This document shows positions 9,190-20,454 of a stretch of 64,000 nucleotides of DNA, in pieces. The notes under the pieces were generated by a model. The model was not told where the DNA came from. It did no database searches and saw nothing but the letters and a program-made list of their open reading frames with translations. Within the stretch, counting starts at the first letter, position 1. Each line of letters begins with the position of its first letter. The stretch is taken from the NCBI GenBank assembly GCA_038503035.1, contig JAVSML010000964.1:248001-312000 (forward strand). Direction: 5' to 3'. The translations under genes were made by a program, and so were the position numbers. The DNA comes from Crocodylus rhombifer (Eukaryota; Chordata; Crocodylia; Crocodylidae).

Positions 9190-12100
9190 AGTGGCTGTTG
9201 CTGCTCTGCTTCTTGCTGAACTCAATCCTGCTGGTAGATGTTAGGCATGTTCTGAGTGTGCTTATAGGGCTGGACCACTCAGAGGACTTTGGCACATTAG
9301 GCAGGAGCAAGGACCCCAGCTGCTCAGACTAGGACAGTTCCTAGCAAGTAGAGAAGACAAAACTTCTTAGATGCATGGAAGAAATTCAGCGTAAAAGGGT
9401 GGTGCCCTGTAATTTTAGGCTGCCATTGAGCAGTACATTTTAGGCTCCTAAAATGCACCTATGTCTTTTTTTCTAGACCTGTGTCTGGGTCTTTTGGCCT
9501 CCTTTATATTGCTGGCCGGTTAAAGTGAAATTGTTTTAATGAGATGGGAAAGTCCCTATGCATGTGAAAGACCAGTTTTCTGGGTCATGACGGATAAATT
9601 AAACTTCAGGCCCATGCTTAGAGCCCTACTTTTATTTAAATCAAGATTTCTGCTTGTTTTAAGAATAAAATGTAAATTTTCATCCCTTTTGATTTTGGAG
9701 GAAAGCTTGCAAATATGAACTGGGCGCAATGGAAATGATGTCTGCCTGAATCTGTACAGCCTGAAACAATCACTTTGATCAGAGTTTTCAGTGAGGTGTT
9801 AACTCTAGGTCTTACTACTTTTGGGAGCCCCACCAAAACTATATTAGAAAAAGACTGTGTTTGGCAAAAAAAAAGAAAAGTGGGGAGGTTTTAACCTGTT
9901 TTAACCTAAAATAGGTTAAAAATAGTATAAAAATAGTTTGCTGAACTAAACATTAGGAGCCCCTGTCTGTCCACAATTTCTACCAGACATTGCTCTGGGC
10001 CATGGGCCATACCAGGGCCATACCTGTAGAGCACTGGCCCTAGCTAATGGTAATTATGTCCAGTGACAAGAATACTATGTGCAGATGGCTTCTGTTCCAG
10101 CTAAGGTGATGGAGGAACAGGGAAAATTATGGAACCGCCCATGTCTAGTCCAACTGTTAGAGACTGGATCTGTCCCCAACCAGACATTCCCAAGTCATCC
10201 ATATAAAGTCAAACTTTGGGGCTGGGTGAAATTCATCATTGGGGAACATGAATTTTATGTCTTTTAGTTTTTAACTTGTCATTTAATGATGAATGTATCA
10301 TTCACTTAATATTCAAATGAAAATTGAGCAGTGTATTCAGGGTGAGGTATGTGTGTGAAATGGGACAATTTACCAATGTAAATACTATATAAAGAGTTCT
10401 CTGGAGATGTTGGACAAATGCAGTTGAATTCAAAGAGGGGGTGTGAATTATCAAAATCATCTGTAAGCATAAGCAAGAGTCTGTCAGTATTTTATTCATG
10501 ATCTCCTGCAGAAAGCATGTGTCTTGAGAATTTCCATTTTTGCATAACTTCTTGCTTGAGGCAGGAAGCCTTTGGTAAGTGTCTGCTCAGGAAACGTTAT
10601 ATGGCAAGAGGAAGGATGCAATTTCCTTTTAGCTGTCTGTAAAATACAGAGGTCATGATTTGACTGTCTCTTCTACATTTGGGGAAAAAGGCCATTATTA
10701 TTCCTTTATATGATATCCCACAGAATTTATGGGGTTCCCATTCCACAAGCCCTTTCCAGCTAGTGTTTATAGAAACTGTTCTTCATGGGCAGAGATCCTA
10801 GTGTAATCAGATACTCTCTGACCTGACTGTACCACACCTCCCACAGAATGCTCCCTCTGTCCCTGGCAAGTAAAGTATGCAGAAGGGACTGAGCATAAAA
10901 CTGAAGCCAGGCTAAATTATGGTTTCTATTAATTTTGAACAAACATTGTTTTCCTACCTCCATCTTCATGGAGAAACCAATATAGTATGAATTTTGTACA
11001 GAGGTTTTTGAAAATAATAGATAACCCCCCAATGTAAAGTAGAACCATGTTTAAATGCTGAGCAATATGGTGCTAAAACTGAGAGCTGGATTATTTCCTT
11101 TATGATATATTAAAAGAAAAAACAGAAAGGGATGAATTCAACCGTGAAGTTTGGATCTTAAAACATTGTGATCCAGAGGTTGTGTTCAGACCATCTCTAG
11201 AAAGGAACAATTCTTGACTTAGCTTTACCTGACTGAAGAGATGGTTGATGTGACATTTGTAGATTTTGCGCTATTTTGCTTTCATGTTTTGTGCACTGAA
11301 ATTTGAAAGATCCAACTGAGCTTGGGTCCAGAGACACTATCCATTTTGTTCTCAGGGTTGCTTCAGCCTCTTTTACAGTTGCCCAGTTTCTAACTTATCC
11401 TTTAATTCTTTTCTTAATCTAAGGCAAATCATTCAGACTGAAAGCTTGAATCTGGTACCTCTTTTTATATGAGCAACAACCTCTGGAAACGTAGGAGTGT
11501 AGAAGCAGCTAAGCAATAAGTAAGCTTGTTTCATTTAAAATGCTAGCTTTCATCAAAGCAATATTTTGGAAAAACAATGGGGATACTGGAGGGGGAGAGA
11601 ATAATGTGTTGAAGGACAAATGACATTATACCCAAGAGTTGAGTGCCATCTAGCAATAAATGCACTAGGAATTAGAAAGGTCACTCTGAATAAGAGAGTG
11701 CAAAAAGTAATCAACTATTAGAGAGGGGGGCATGCAGTGTGTAAAGAATGAGTTAGCAGAGTTACAAGTATAAATAGTGAGAAGGAAATGAAAATGGGAG
11801 TATGAAAGGCAGATTGCCAAAGACCATCAGACAGTAGCATAATCAAGTGTGTTCAAGTACACTGGGACAAACGGATCAGTGGAAGAGAATTTGGAGCTGC
11901 TAAAATGGCATTGGCTGTTCCAAGAGATTAGATCCTATTGTTTAGCTCAGTTGCTGAATGGGCAAGTGAGGAATGAGGTGCAACAATGAAGATCATTTCT
12001 ATGAATGCATTCACTTACTCCTGATAGAAGCAACACTGTCAGCTCAGGACTTCTCTGACAGCTGCAGATAGAATCAAGGGGATGACAACGTAGCTGAAGT

Positions 12101-13040
12101 GCTACAGCACCTGGGGCATCCCAGACTACCCCCTTTTATCTCAGGGATGGTAACAGCAGGAAGGTGGGTGGCATAACAGCTAATGTGTAGGAGTGGTTCT
12201 GTAGTCAGGCTCTGAACAAATTAGCCACATGGTACACACAGAGGATCTGTTCCAAGATGCAGCAGCAAAAAGTATACCGAATATGATTTTCAACATCGTA
12301 AGAATAAACTATAGAGTACATGCACTTGAACATCCATTACATGTATTTTAAAATGGGAAGCTCAGTTTCTGAAAGTCTTACTAGAGTTTTGTAGGGTATC
12401 TTTGGAACTGCAAGTGGGCGCCTTACTGAGTAAACAGGAGTTTTGCTCATATAACTGCCAAGTGTCCATGAGTAAGATTTTGAAAATTGAACAAAGATTA
12501 AAAGCATAAAAATTTACGTTTATTCATTGAATTTGGATCTCAAAAATATATCTCTAGAAAGAGCAGCCTCATTTTGTATAATATAAATATATGATAATAA
12601 AATATTACATATTTTTGTTTGACTGATTTGGTGGCCTGAAAATGTGGAGTTGCCAAGCTACTAACCATTTAATACAATATCGCAAAATATTTTATTTATA
12701 TTCTAAATTGGCAAAAATCCTGAATGTCAAAACACTCCTCCAAATGCAGTTACTTCTCTCTTCAAGCTCTTATGACTATGACTGGACAGGCCAGGTATAT
12801 GCTTCAAAAACCTAGGATTCTGCTCAAACAAATATTGCATGGATTCATTTGAATAGAAATTAGCCTTCAAAATTTTGAAATAAATTGCTGACTCCTACCC
12901 CCTTATTACAAGATATCTATAGGTATTATAGTTTGGACTAGGGTAAGCTGCCGAGGAAATTCTCCAAGAGCTTCAGAATACAGAGTATCCAGGTGTGATT
13001 TTGTGTAATAATAATAACAAAAAGTCTTTGAAACTGAAGA
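9190..13040. other. AT-rich sequence, no gene recognised
   Basis: All frames are short and without recognisable domains. A small hairpin lies at about 9900-9922 (TTTTAACCTA AAA TAGGTTAAAA), next to a further TTTTAACC copy. I see no splice-bounded open exon and no LINE homology. Confidence 0.45.
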
Positions 13041-13043
13041 CAG

Positions 13044-13362
13044 AGGCTATGTTTACACAGTAAGCTAACTATTCCATGGTGCAGCCCCCTCAGGCACACT
13101 CTTATTGCTTCAAGAGAAGGCTGCATCCTAAACTAGAAGCAATGAAGTCACCTCTGCACAGCATGTGGGGTAGGCTATTAGCCCTGCTGAGTGACAATGC
13201 CTCTTAGCCAACTTCCAAGGTAATTAGTGCTTTTGTGCAATTGCACTGATAGGGATACTTCTCTTCTAGTATAGGAAGCAACCTGCATGGAGTAGTGCAG
13301 CATGCCTGACTGGCCACCAAGGGTGGTAAGTTTATTGTATAGACACGGGCAGCAAGTCCTTG
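13044..13362. mobile_element. MITE-like element related to the GTCTACAC-ended family
   Basis: The left end GGCTATGTTTACACAGTAA and the inverse of the right end (GCCCGTGTCTATACAATAA) are similar. They resemble the ends of the other GTCTACAC-type elements in this window. There is no open frame of note. Limits are estimated. Confidence 0.35.
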
Positions 13363-13408
13363 TGAGCGAACAGAGTGAAATGGAAGTGAAGGGGAGTACC
13401 CAGTAGTG

Positions 13409-13703
13409 TATGCCTGTAGCAGGGCACTAAGGTGCCTGCTACTTGTAGAGCCAGAATAACTACTCAGGTGCCAGTTGCTAGGGCAACCGGAGGGACCCAG
13501 TGACCCACACCTGCTAGTGGTCAGCTGGCCAGAAGGGGCAGAGCCTGGCTCCCATTTAAACCCCTGGACTGAGCCCAGGCAGGCAGTTCCCTGCTGGCAG
13601 TCAAAGGGGGAAGTAGCTCTGCCGAAGTGAGTAAAAGGAACAGGCCTGAACTACATGAGCAGCTCCGGAGACTAGTGAGGGATGGAGCAGCCCTGGGGGC
13701 TTG
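13409..13703. repeat. GC-rich repeat (LTR-like?), left part, split by CR1
   Basis: Base composition changes sharply from the AT-rich neighbours. It begins near TGTAGCAGGGCAC and contains a 12/11-bp inverted repeat (13416-13427 with 13432-13442). A possible TATA-like CATTTAAA precedes CCCCTGGACTGAGCCC. It ends in AGCCCTGGGGGCTTG (13689-13703), which recurs as AGCCCAGGGGCTTG at 16991-17004 beyond the CR1 insertion. LTR identity is a guess; no opposing terminus or second copy is visible. Confidence 0.3.
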
Positions 13704-13732
13704 AATGAGATTTTAGCTGGATGGTTTGAAGT

Positions 13733-15672
13733 TTGATCACCTTCACCATCTGCCATACAGCTGGCAAGTCAGTCAGCAACACGGAAGTCCTTGACTTCAG
13801 GAAAGCCGACTTCGACAAGATCAGGAGGCTTGGCAGTGAGGCCCAAAGGGACCATGACCCTAGGGAGAGGGGAGTACAAGAAGAGTGGTTGCTCCTCAAG
13901 GGAGTGATCCTCATTGCACAAGTTAATTCAATTCCATCTTGGAGGAAACGCAGCAAGAGGGCACAGCAGTTCCCTTGGCCCTCCAGGGATCTAGCAGACC
14001 TCCTGAGGCTAAAAAGAAAGGCCTACAAAGGATGGAGGATGGGATTCACCTCCAAAGAGGTGCATTACTCTGCACTGGTCCGGTCCTTCAGGGAGCAAAC
14101 CAGGAAAGCCAAGGCTGCAATTGAACTCTAACTAGCTTTGAGCATCAAGGACAATAAAAAGTCCCTTTTCAGATATGTGGGGAGCTGGAGGAAAAGCAAG
14201 GGCAACATTGGACCCCTGCTGAACCAGATGGGGCAATTAACAACTGACACCCAGGAAAAAGCCAACCTATTAAATGGGTACTTTGTGTAGGTCTTTTATC
14301 AGTCCCATGGGATGCTCATGCCCACCACAGGACAGGGAGGTCTGGGTAAGGGAGATCCCCTGCCCTCTATAAAGCTGACCTCATGAAGGAACACCTTGAG
14401 AAGCTGGATACCTTCAAGTCAGCCGGCCCTGACAATCTACACCCCAGGGTACTCAAGGAGCTGGTGAGCATCATAGCCCAGCCCCTGGCACGGATCTTTG
14501 AAAACTCATGACGCTCTGGCATAGTGCCTGAAGACTGGAAGAAGGCCAATGTGGTGCCTATCTTCAAGAAAGGGAGGAGAGTGGATCTGGCTAACTACAG
14601 GCCCATTAGCCTGACTTCTATCCTGGGGAAGATCTTAGAAAAGTTTATTAAAGAGACCATCCTTAATGGACTGGCCGATGCCAACATCCTAAGGGATAGC
14701 CAGCACGGATTTATTGCGGGTAGGTCTTGCTTGACAAATCTCATTTCCTTCTATGACCAGGTGACCTATCACCTGGACAAGGGAGAAGAGATTGGTGTCA
14801 TATATCTTGACTTCAAAAAAGCCTTCAATCTGGTATCCCATGATCACCTCTTGGCAAAAATGGGCAATTGTGGTCTTGGGTCCACCACGATCTGCTGGCT
14901 TCATGGTAAGACCCAAAGGGTAGTAATTGATGGCAGTCACTCATCATGTGACCATTGGAGTCCCCCAAGGCTCTGTCCTTGGACCCATATTGTTCAACAT
15001 CTTCATTAATGATGTGGACATTGGAGACAGAAGTGGACTGGCCAAGTTCACCAATGACACCAAACTTTGGGGCAAAGCATCCACACCAGAAGACAGGCGG
15101 GTGATCCAGGCTGACCTGGACAGACTCAGCAAATGGGCAGATGAGAACCTGATGGTGTTTAACACTGCAAAATGCAAGGTTCTCCACCTTGGGAAGAAAA
15201 ACCTACAGCATCCTTAGAGGCTTGGCAGTGCTATGCTGGCTAGCACTACGGAAGAAAGAGACTTGGGGGTCATCATTGACCACAAGATGAACATGAGCCT
15301 GCAATGTGATGCTGCGGCTAGTAAAGTGACCAAAACGCTGGCTTGCATCCATAGATGCTTCTCAAGCAATCCCAGGACGTCATTCTCCCCTTGTACTCGG
15401 CCTTGGTGAGAACTCAGCTGGAGTACTGTGCCCACTTTTGGGCTCCACAATTCAAAAAGGATGTGGAAAAGCTTGAGAGAGTCCAGAGAAGAGCCACGCA
15501 CATGATCGGAGGTCAGGAAAACAGATCTTACGATGACAGGCTGAGAGCCATAGGGCTCTTTAGCCTGGAAAAGCGCAGGCTCAGGGGTGATCTGATGACT
15601 ACCTATAAGTTTATCAGGGGTGACCACCAGGATCTCGGGGAACGTTGTTCATCAGAGCGCCCCAAGGGATGA
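13733..15672 (+). pseudogene. CR1 ORF2 remnant: reverse transcriptase with lost catalytic Asp
   Basis: The former ORF2 polyprotein (endonuclease plus reverse transcriptase) copies CR1 RNA at a nicked target. Visible pieces: the linker at 13,733-14,131; the RT start at 14,524-14,930 (MPEDWKKANVVPIFKKG, NYRPISLTSILGK, GFIAGRSCLTNL, YLDFKKAF); the palm at 14,936-15,217 (VPQGSVLGPILFNIFINDVD, then the catalytic block as FTNDTKL in place of FADDTKL); and the C-terminal part at 15,355-15,672 (LYSALVRTQLEYC, KLERVQRRATHMI, FSLEKRRLRGDL). Frames change between pieces, and in-frame stops lie between about 14,130 and 14,520. Loss of the first catalytic aspartate would inactivate the enzyme even without frameshifts. 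Closely similar in sequence to the minus-strand copy at 38.1-39.0 kb. Confidence 0.92.
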
Positions 15673-15747
15673 TGGGGTCGAAGAGTCATAAACTACTGCA
15701 AGACCATTTCAGGCTGGACATAAGGAAGAATTTCTTTACTGTCCGAG

Positions 15748-15752
15748 CCCCC
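15748..15752. repeat. Target-site duplication of solo LTR (left)
   Basis: CCCCC directly before the LTR's TGTC, repeated exactly at 16,768-16,772 directly after GACA. Confidence 0.8.
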
Positions 15753-16767
15753 TGTCATGGAAATTTTTTGAGTATGTGCTGCCAGTACAGAAGAGGTTAA
15801 ACTGACATGCGCGGTTTGAAGCTGTGAGTGGAAATTTCCAAGGCTCACCCAGTCCTTGCCCCCTGGGTGACCTGCGGAGCTGTCAATCATTGTTGACCTA
15901 CTTTCCCCACAGACGCATGCTCAGACTGTGTCAGCTCCTGACTGAGAGCATGCTCAGTCACAACCTGACATGAGGTAATCGGACTAGAAATTTCTCTGCG
16001 GAGAGCACGTTGATTGGCTACCAAATTGACATAAAAGTTCTGTGAGCCCCTCCCTGGGCGGGTGTGTGTTGGTGTGTGGGGAGATCGCGTGGACGAGAGA
16101 CAGAGGCTGCTGCTGCAGGGATTGTCTCTGAGTCAGGCTTCAAGGCCTATTGATCTCCTCCTTTGACTCCGTGGCTTAGTACTCATTGTATTGCGGTTTT
16201 TGACTACGTTCATCTGGCTCCTGACTTACCTTTCGAACTGACTAACGGCTTACAATTTTGGATCACCCTCTGGACTTTGTTTAACCCGGTTCTGGATCAT
16301 CAACCTCAGCTTTCCTCACCAACTACGACTCCGCTCATCCCTCCAACTGACGTCTCCGCTGCTTCATCTTCTGGCTACCGACCTCGGCTTTTCGTATTCA
16401 ACTACCCGATTTGTCCATTGCTGTGGACTGGCGTCACGCGGTTCATCATCAATGTGTTACAGTTTGTTTTGTTGTTTGTGATCCCCATTTATGAGCTGTT
16501 GACCAGCCCTGGGACTAGGTCTTCGGACTGAACCTCGTGGGCCAACAGACCCCTTTGTTGTTAATTGTTTGTTTGTGTTTCAAAGCTGTAACTGAAGACC
16601 TTTCTGCCTACGCCTGAAGCATAAGTCAAATAAACTCACCTGTTCTTTCTCAATCCGCTCCGAGTCCCTATCTCCAGACTCTACGCCGCTAATCACACCT
16701 GTCCGTATCTAATTGCCACCCCGGCCCACCGTGACCTTGGGGCCCGATCCTTCGGTTTTCGCCGACA
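15753..16767 (+). mobile_element. Solo LTR of a retrovirus-like or Gypsy-like element
   Basis: The 1,015-bp block starts TGTCATGG and ends CCGACA (TGTC...GACA inverted ends). Exact CCCCC duplications flank it, and it interrupts a CR1 3' region. Promoter-like elements appear in order: a tandem GCATGCTCAG motif (15,915-15,924 and 15,948-15,957), an inverted CCAAT box GATTGGC (16,012-16,018), TATA-like CATAAAAG (16,030-16,037) and AATAAA (16,629-16,634). That order fits U3-R-U5 on the plus strand. There is no internal gag or pol, so it is a solo LTR left by LTR-LTR recombination. Many CpGs remain (around 16,084, 16,350-16,440 and 16,655-16,760), suggesting recent insertion. A 5-bp duplication fits Gypsy and some ERV classes; family not resolved. 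The 122-codon frame at 16,163-16,531 is probably chance. Confidence 0.85.
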
Positions 16768-16772
16768 CCCCC
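16768..16772. repeat. Target-site duplication of solo LTR (right)
   Basis: CCCCC immediately after the LTR end, matching 15,748-15,752. CR1 sequence resumes with AAGGTCTGG. Confidence 0.8.
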
Positions 16773-16990
16773 AAGGTCTGGAACAGCCTGCCATCGGAGG
16801 TGGTTCAAGCACCTACATTGAACACCTTCAAGAGCGAATTGGATACTTATCTTGCTGGGATCCTATGACCCCAGCTGACTTCCTGCCCTTTGGTTGGGGG
16901 GGCTGGACTCGATGATCTTCCAAGGTCCCTTCCAGCCCTAATGTCTATGAAATCTATGAAAATCTGTGAAATCTATGAAAGTTATGTTAT

Positions 16991-17460
16991 AGCCCAGGGG
17001 CTTGTGTTTTGTTTGCTTTTATACTGGAGGTTTGGGTGAGGCTGTTGGGGGCTGGAGTAGACCTCAGAGGGGACCCTCGGCACCGTGGGAACCCCAGCCC
17101 TAGAGAGAGGGGTCAGCCAGGAACCCCTTAGAGGGGGAGCAAACACTGGCACCAGCAAGGTGTGATCTTAAAAGCCCAGGAGCTGGTGCGCCTGTGGTGC
17201 AGCTTTATTTTGGGTTTGTTTTTGGTTTTTTTTGGCCTGGGAGGCTGCGGGCTTGGGGTCGTCCCCTGGTTTTGGGCTTGCGGCCCTCTGGCTGTGGGGT
17301 TGGCATTCAGACCTCTGGACTAGGCTCCAGATGGGAGCAGGAAAAGGGGCCCCGGGCCTCCAGACAATGGAAAAGGCTAGAGCCTCGGAGTTGAACCCGG
17401 TTTAGTGGGTTTAGATGGGGAGGCCTAGCTAGAGAACATCAGGGGTCAGTCCCACATAGG
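16991..17460. repeat. GC-rich repeat (LTR-like?), right part
   Basis: Continues the GC-rich composition seen at 13,409-13,703 after the CR1 insertion. It opens with AGCCCAGGGGCTTG and contains many GGGG/CCCC runs and a TTTTTGG-rich stretch at 17,208-17,240. The two parts are probably one older repeat split by CR1. No family was recognised. Confidence 0.3.
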
Positions 17461-17599
17461 GGAAAGGCCCCAACATACCCAATACAATAGGCAGCCTCCT
17501 GCTTGCAAGAACATCATCTTAATTTCCATCAAGACATGGCAGGCAAGTATAGGGCAGGACAAGAACCCCAAAGAAGGATCCAAGGGCACCCCACGCAAG

Positions 17600-17845
17600 G
17601 CGGGGATTACTAGGAAGATGGTGCTGGGGAGGGCAAGCTGTTACAATGCCCAAGATACATTTCCATCCAGGAAGAGCACACATCAAGTGCAGATGCTTCC
17701 TCAGCCTAATGAAGGGTTTTTAAACCTGAAAGCTTGCTAAGAAAACCTTTTCCAACTATTTAGTTGGTGTAATAAATGATATCAGATTTATCCAAAGAAC
17801 CTTGTCTGCCTATGTCCTTAGACCAACATGGTCCTATACCCCAAG
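17600..17845 (+). mobile_element. Penelope-like element 3' tail with hammerhead-type motif
   Basis: The order CTAATGAAG, a GGTTT/AAACC stem, GAAAGCTTGCT, then TTTAGTTGGTGTAATAAA, ATATCAGATTTATCC, CTTGTCTGCCTATGTCCTTA and GACCAACATGG is the conserved tail of a common sauropsid repeat that I believe is a Penelope-like retroelement. Penelope-like elements are known to carry hammerhead ribozymes with the core CTGANGA-stem II-GAAA. Here the core is at 17,706-17,712 and 17,728-17,731, with the invariant G of CUGA replaced by A, so self-cleavage should be lost. No reverse transcriptase is present. The family assignment is from memory and not tested. Confidence 0.55.
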
Positions 17846-19420
17846 ATTAATACTGTGCATTTTATATATCCGTGATCAGGCAAAAGATATTCAAGATGAT
17901 AGTGGAATTACTGATGATCTATAAAAGGCACCAAAATAAGGTTTACATTATGAAATCAGTAGGATCTATGCCTTCCTTCTGGAACTGCATGTTATGTCTG
18001 CAGTTGAGCATGCAGATCTTGTTTAACAGGGGACAACTCTGGGGTGGTCATGATACCCCATGGTGGCTGTTTTGCCCCAGCCCCCTAATTTGACTCCTCT
18101 GTACCACCTGCCATATCATGACCTTAGAATTAATATGCATTTTTCAGATGATGACTTTGGATAACTGGAGATTAGCCATGGGTGCCTTGCTTCCCTCTAC
18201 TCCTCCTCAAGCTACTAATCTGATTAGCCTGCATGGGAATCCATCCCTCTCTCTACCTCACCTCTCACAGTCTTTGACTGGGGTTTCATTTCCCCTTCAT
18301 GTTCTAGCCCACCTTTCAGCCCCCTCCTATGCCTCAATTTGACCAAAGCTTTTGCCTCCCTCCCTCCCAGAAACCATAAGGAAAAAAGGAAAGGATAAAC
18401 AGAAGAAAAAACAAAGACTGTTCCTATTGAGAAACTGGTGTTGCCCCCCACTGCCAACATCAGGAAATATATTTAGTAAAGCATAAGGGAAGTGAGGTCA
18501 ATTTTAGAAAAATAATATAATTGGGGTTACTCAGGTAATCTTAATTTTGGCTTTTTCTAACTTCATAGTATATGACTTTTCAGCTTTAATGATGTTCTTA
18601 CAGTGTTGTTGTTTGCATAATTTACATTACGATCCTGATTCTCCACTCACCTTCACTGGTCTATTTAGGTACAAATATGCTAAAGTCAATGGGTTTATTT
18701 TGGTGTAAGCAAAAGGAAAACCAAGAATGTATATTCAGTTTGTGGAATGTAGTGTACTAGCTGGGACAGCAACACAGCATATGCTGCAAACATGTTTTTG
18801 AAGACTTGCTCAAGACATTGGAGGAAGCAAGGGTAGGGAGGAATGACTGCTTTGCACAAGAAAAGAGCAAGATCTAATGTAATCAGGCTCCTTGATTGCT
18901 GCTTTGAAATGGTTTTTGCATTTCTACTAGTGAGACTAAAACAAAGGGGTTTTTTCTTTCCTTTTTAAAAAAAAACCTCTTTCCTTCTACCTACCTTCTC
19001 TTAGTTACAGAGGTTTGGTGTTAGACATCCTGGTTCATGGTGTGATATAAACCCTAAAACAAAGCACAAATAATTTTTTTTCTCATTTCAAAGGGAATAT
19101 GAGGTAATAGAAGGAACCATCCAATACAGAATCCTTTTACAGAACATTGATCTCTGCCTGAACAGAGATCACCCCAATCTTCTTCCTGAAGGAAAGGACC
19201 ATTTTCTACATTGGTTGTGTTGGAGCTTCGGGCTAGTATGAGATGGTGAAGTTTGCAAGGTAAGAAGTACAGTGCAATTTTGAACTGTGTGGGCAAATGC
19301 ATGCAGAAGAGGGTAAATAGGCAACAATCTTTCTGTCTACTACGATGCTACAGTCACATCTGGAAGACCTGTGGGTATTAATGTTAGTATCCTATTTTCA
19401 ATCAGATGTACATAGGACTG
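17846..19420. other. Unassigned AT-rich sequence
   Basis: No recognised gene or repeat end. Short pieces at 18,630-18,720 (for example AAAGTCAATGGGTTTATTTTGG) resemble old palindromic amniote repeats, but only weakly. Confidence 0.4.
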
Positions 19421-19421
19421 A

Positions 19422-19892
19422 AACTTGGGAGAGTCCAGAGAAGAGCCACCCATATGATCAGAGACTTGCATGGCAAGCCATATGAGGAAGGCCTGAGGGA
19501 CTTGGGCTTCTTCAGCCTGGAAAAGAGAAGGCTGAAAGGGGACTTGGTAGCAGCTAACTGCTATGTTAAGGGAATACATCAAAGGCTCAGCAAACAACTG
19601 TTTACCAGGGCACCTTTGGGGAAACCAGGAGAAATGGCCACAAACTCCTGAAAGACCATTTCAGGCTTAACACTAGGAAGAACTTCTTCATGGTTGGGGC
19701 ATCCAGACTGTGGAATAAACGACCTCCAGAGGTGTTGTGGTCACCTACCCTGGAGGTCTTCAGGAGGCGACTGGACGGTCACCTCACTGGGTCACCTGAC
19801 TCCAGTTGTCTTTCCTGCCTAGTGCAGGGGGCTGGACCCAGTGATCTTGCAAGGTCCCTTTCAGCCCCTACAATCTATGCATCTATCTATTA
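19422..19892 (+). mobile_element. CR1 LINE 3' fragment
   Basis: Begins in the last part of ORF2 (GRVQRRATHMIRDL, LGFFSLEKRRLKGDLV) and continues through the 3' untranslated region: AAGAACTTCTTCATGGTTGG, GTGGTCACCTACCCTGGAGG and GATCTTGCAAGGTCCCTTTC. It ends with ATCTATGCATCTATCTATT. This is a typical 5'-truncated CR1 copy. ORF2 is open only for the short C-terminal piece and stops within it. It is more diverged from the 13.7-kb copy than the 38-kb copy is, so it probably belongs to another subfamily. Confidence 0.9.
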
Positions 19893-20454
19893 GTCCTCCT
19901 GTCTAAGGCCCTGACAGGGGACTTTCATGATGTTGAGGTAAAAGGGAGACTGCCACTCAAATGAAAAAGTTCGAGAAAGTTTATAAATCCAAAGATTCCT
20001 ATAGTTTCCCACCCCTCTTCCCCCCACTAAACCTTGTCAGGGCTCAGGAATCTTCTTAAAGGAGTTGAAGTCCCCACCTCCCCCACCAGATTATCTTTAC
20101 TGGGTGCACAGATTGTTAGGAATGAGTCACAAGGAGTCAGGTGCCCATGTGGATGCCCAGGACCTCGGGTAGATAGGTCTTCATTTCCATGAGAGTCCCC
20201 CAACATACCATGTGGCTTGAGGTCAGAATACCTGCTTCTTTTATATGTAAGCTTTTGAGCATGTATGGGAGGAGGGCTGAAATGCCCAACTCCCAAGAGG
20301 AAAAACTTGAGGGAAACTTTGAATGAGGAACATTACTGAATTTTCATATGCACCAGACCCCAGAAGTTTTCCTATGGAAGCACACAGATGTGCTCCCAGT
20401 GGGTGCAATTATATGTCCGCTTTACTGTGGAGTTGACTAATTAGCAGGAAAGTA
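19893..20454. other. Unassigned sequence
   Basis: Includes a CCCC-rich stretch around 20,005-20,095. No gene or repeat recognised. Confidence 0.4.

Larger units (their letters stand above)
13704..16990 (+). mobile_element. CR1 LINE, 5'-truncated, interrupted by a solo LTR
   Basis: A CR1-family non-LTR retrotransposon that begins inside the end of the ORF2 endonuclease region. It runs through linker, reverse transcriptase and C-terminal region into the 3' untranslated end. The 3' end carries the CR1 signature GATGATCTTCCAAGGTCCCT and a terminal array of ATCTATGAA-type octamers (about 16,943-16,980). A 1,015-bp LTR sits at 15,753-16,767; removing it rejoins GTCCGAGCCCCC to AAGGTCTGGAACAGCC, the normal CR1 order. 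The 14-15-bp flanks (13689-13703 and 16991-17004) look like a target-site duplication, which CR1 does not usually make clearly. Confidence 0.93.

Noticed and set aside
16163..16531. 122-codon frame inside the solo LTR
   Set aside because: It lies in the R/U5-like region with no domain resemblance. LTRs rarely encode protein and the composition is that of the LTR itself.
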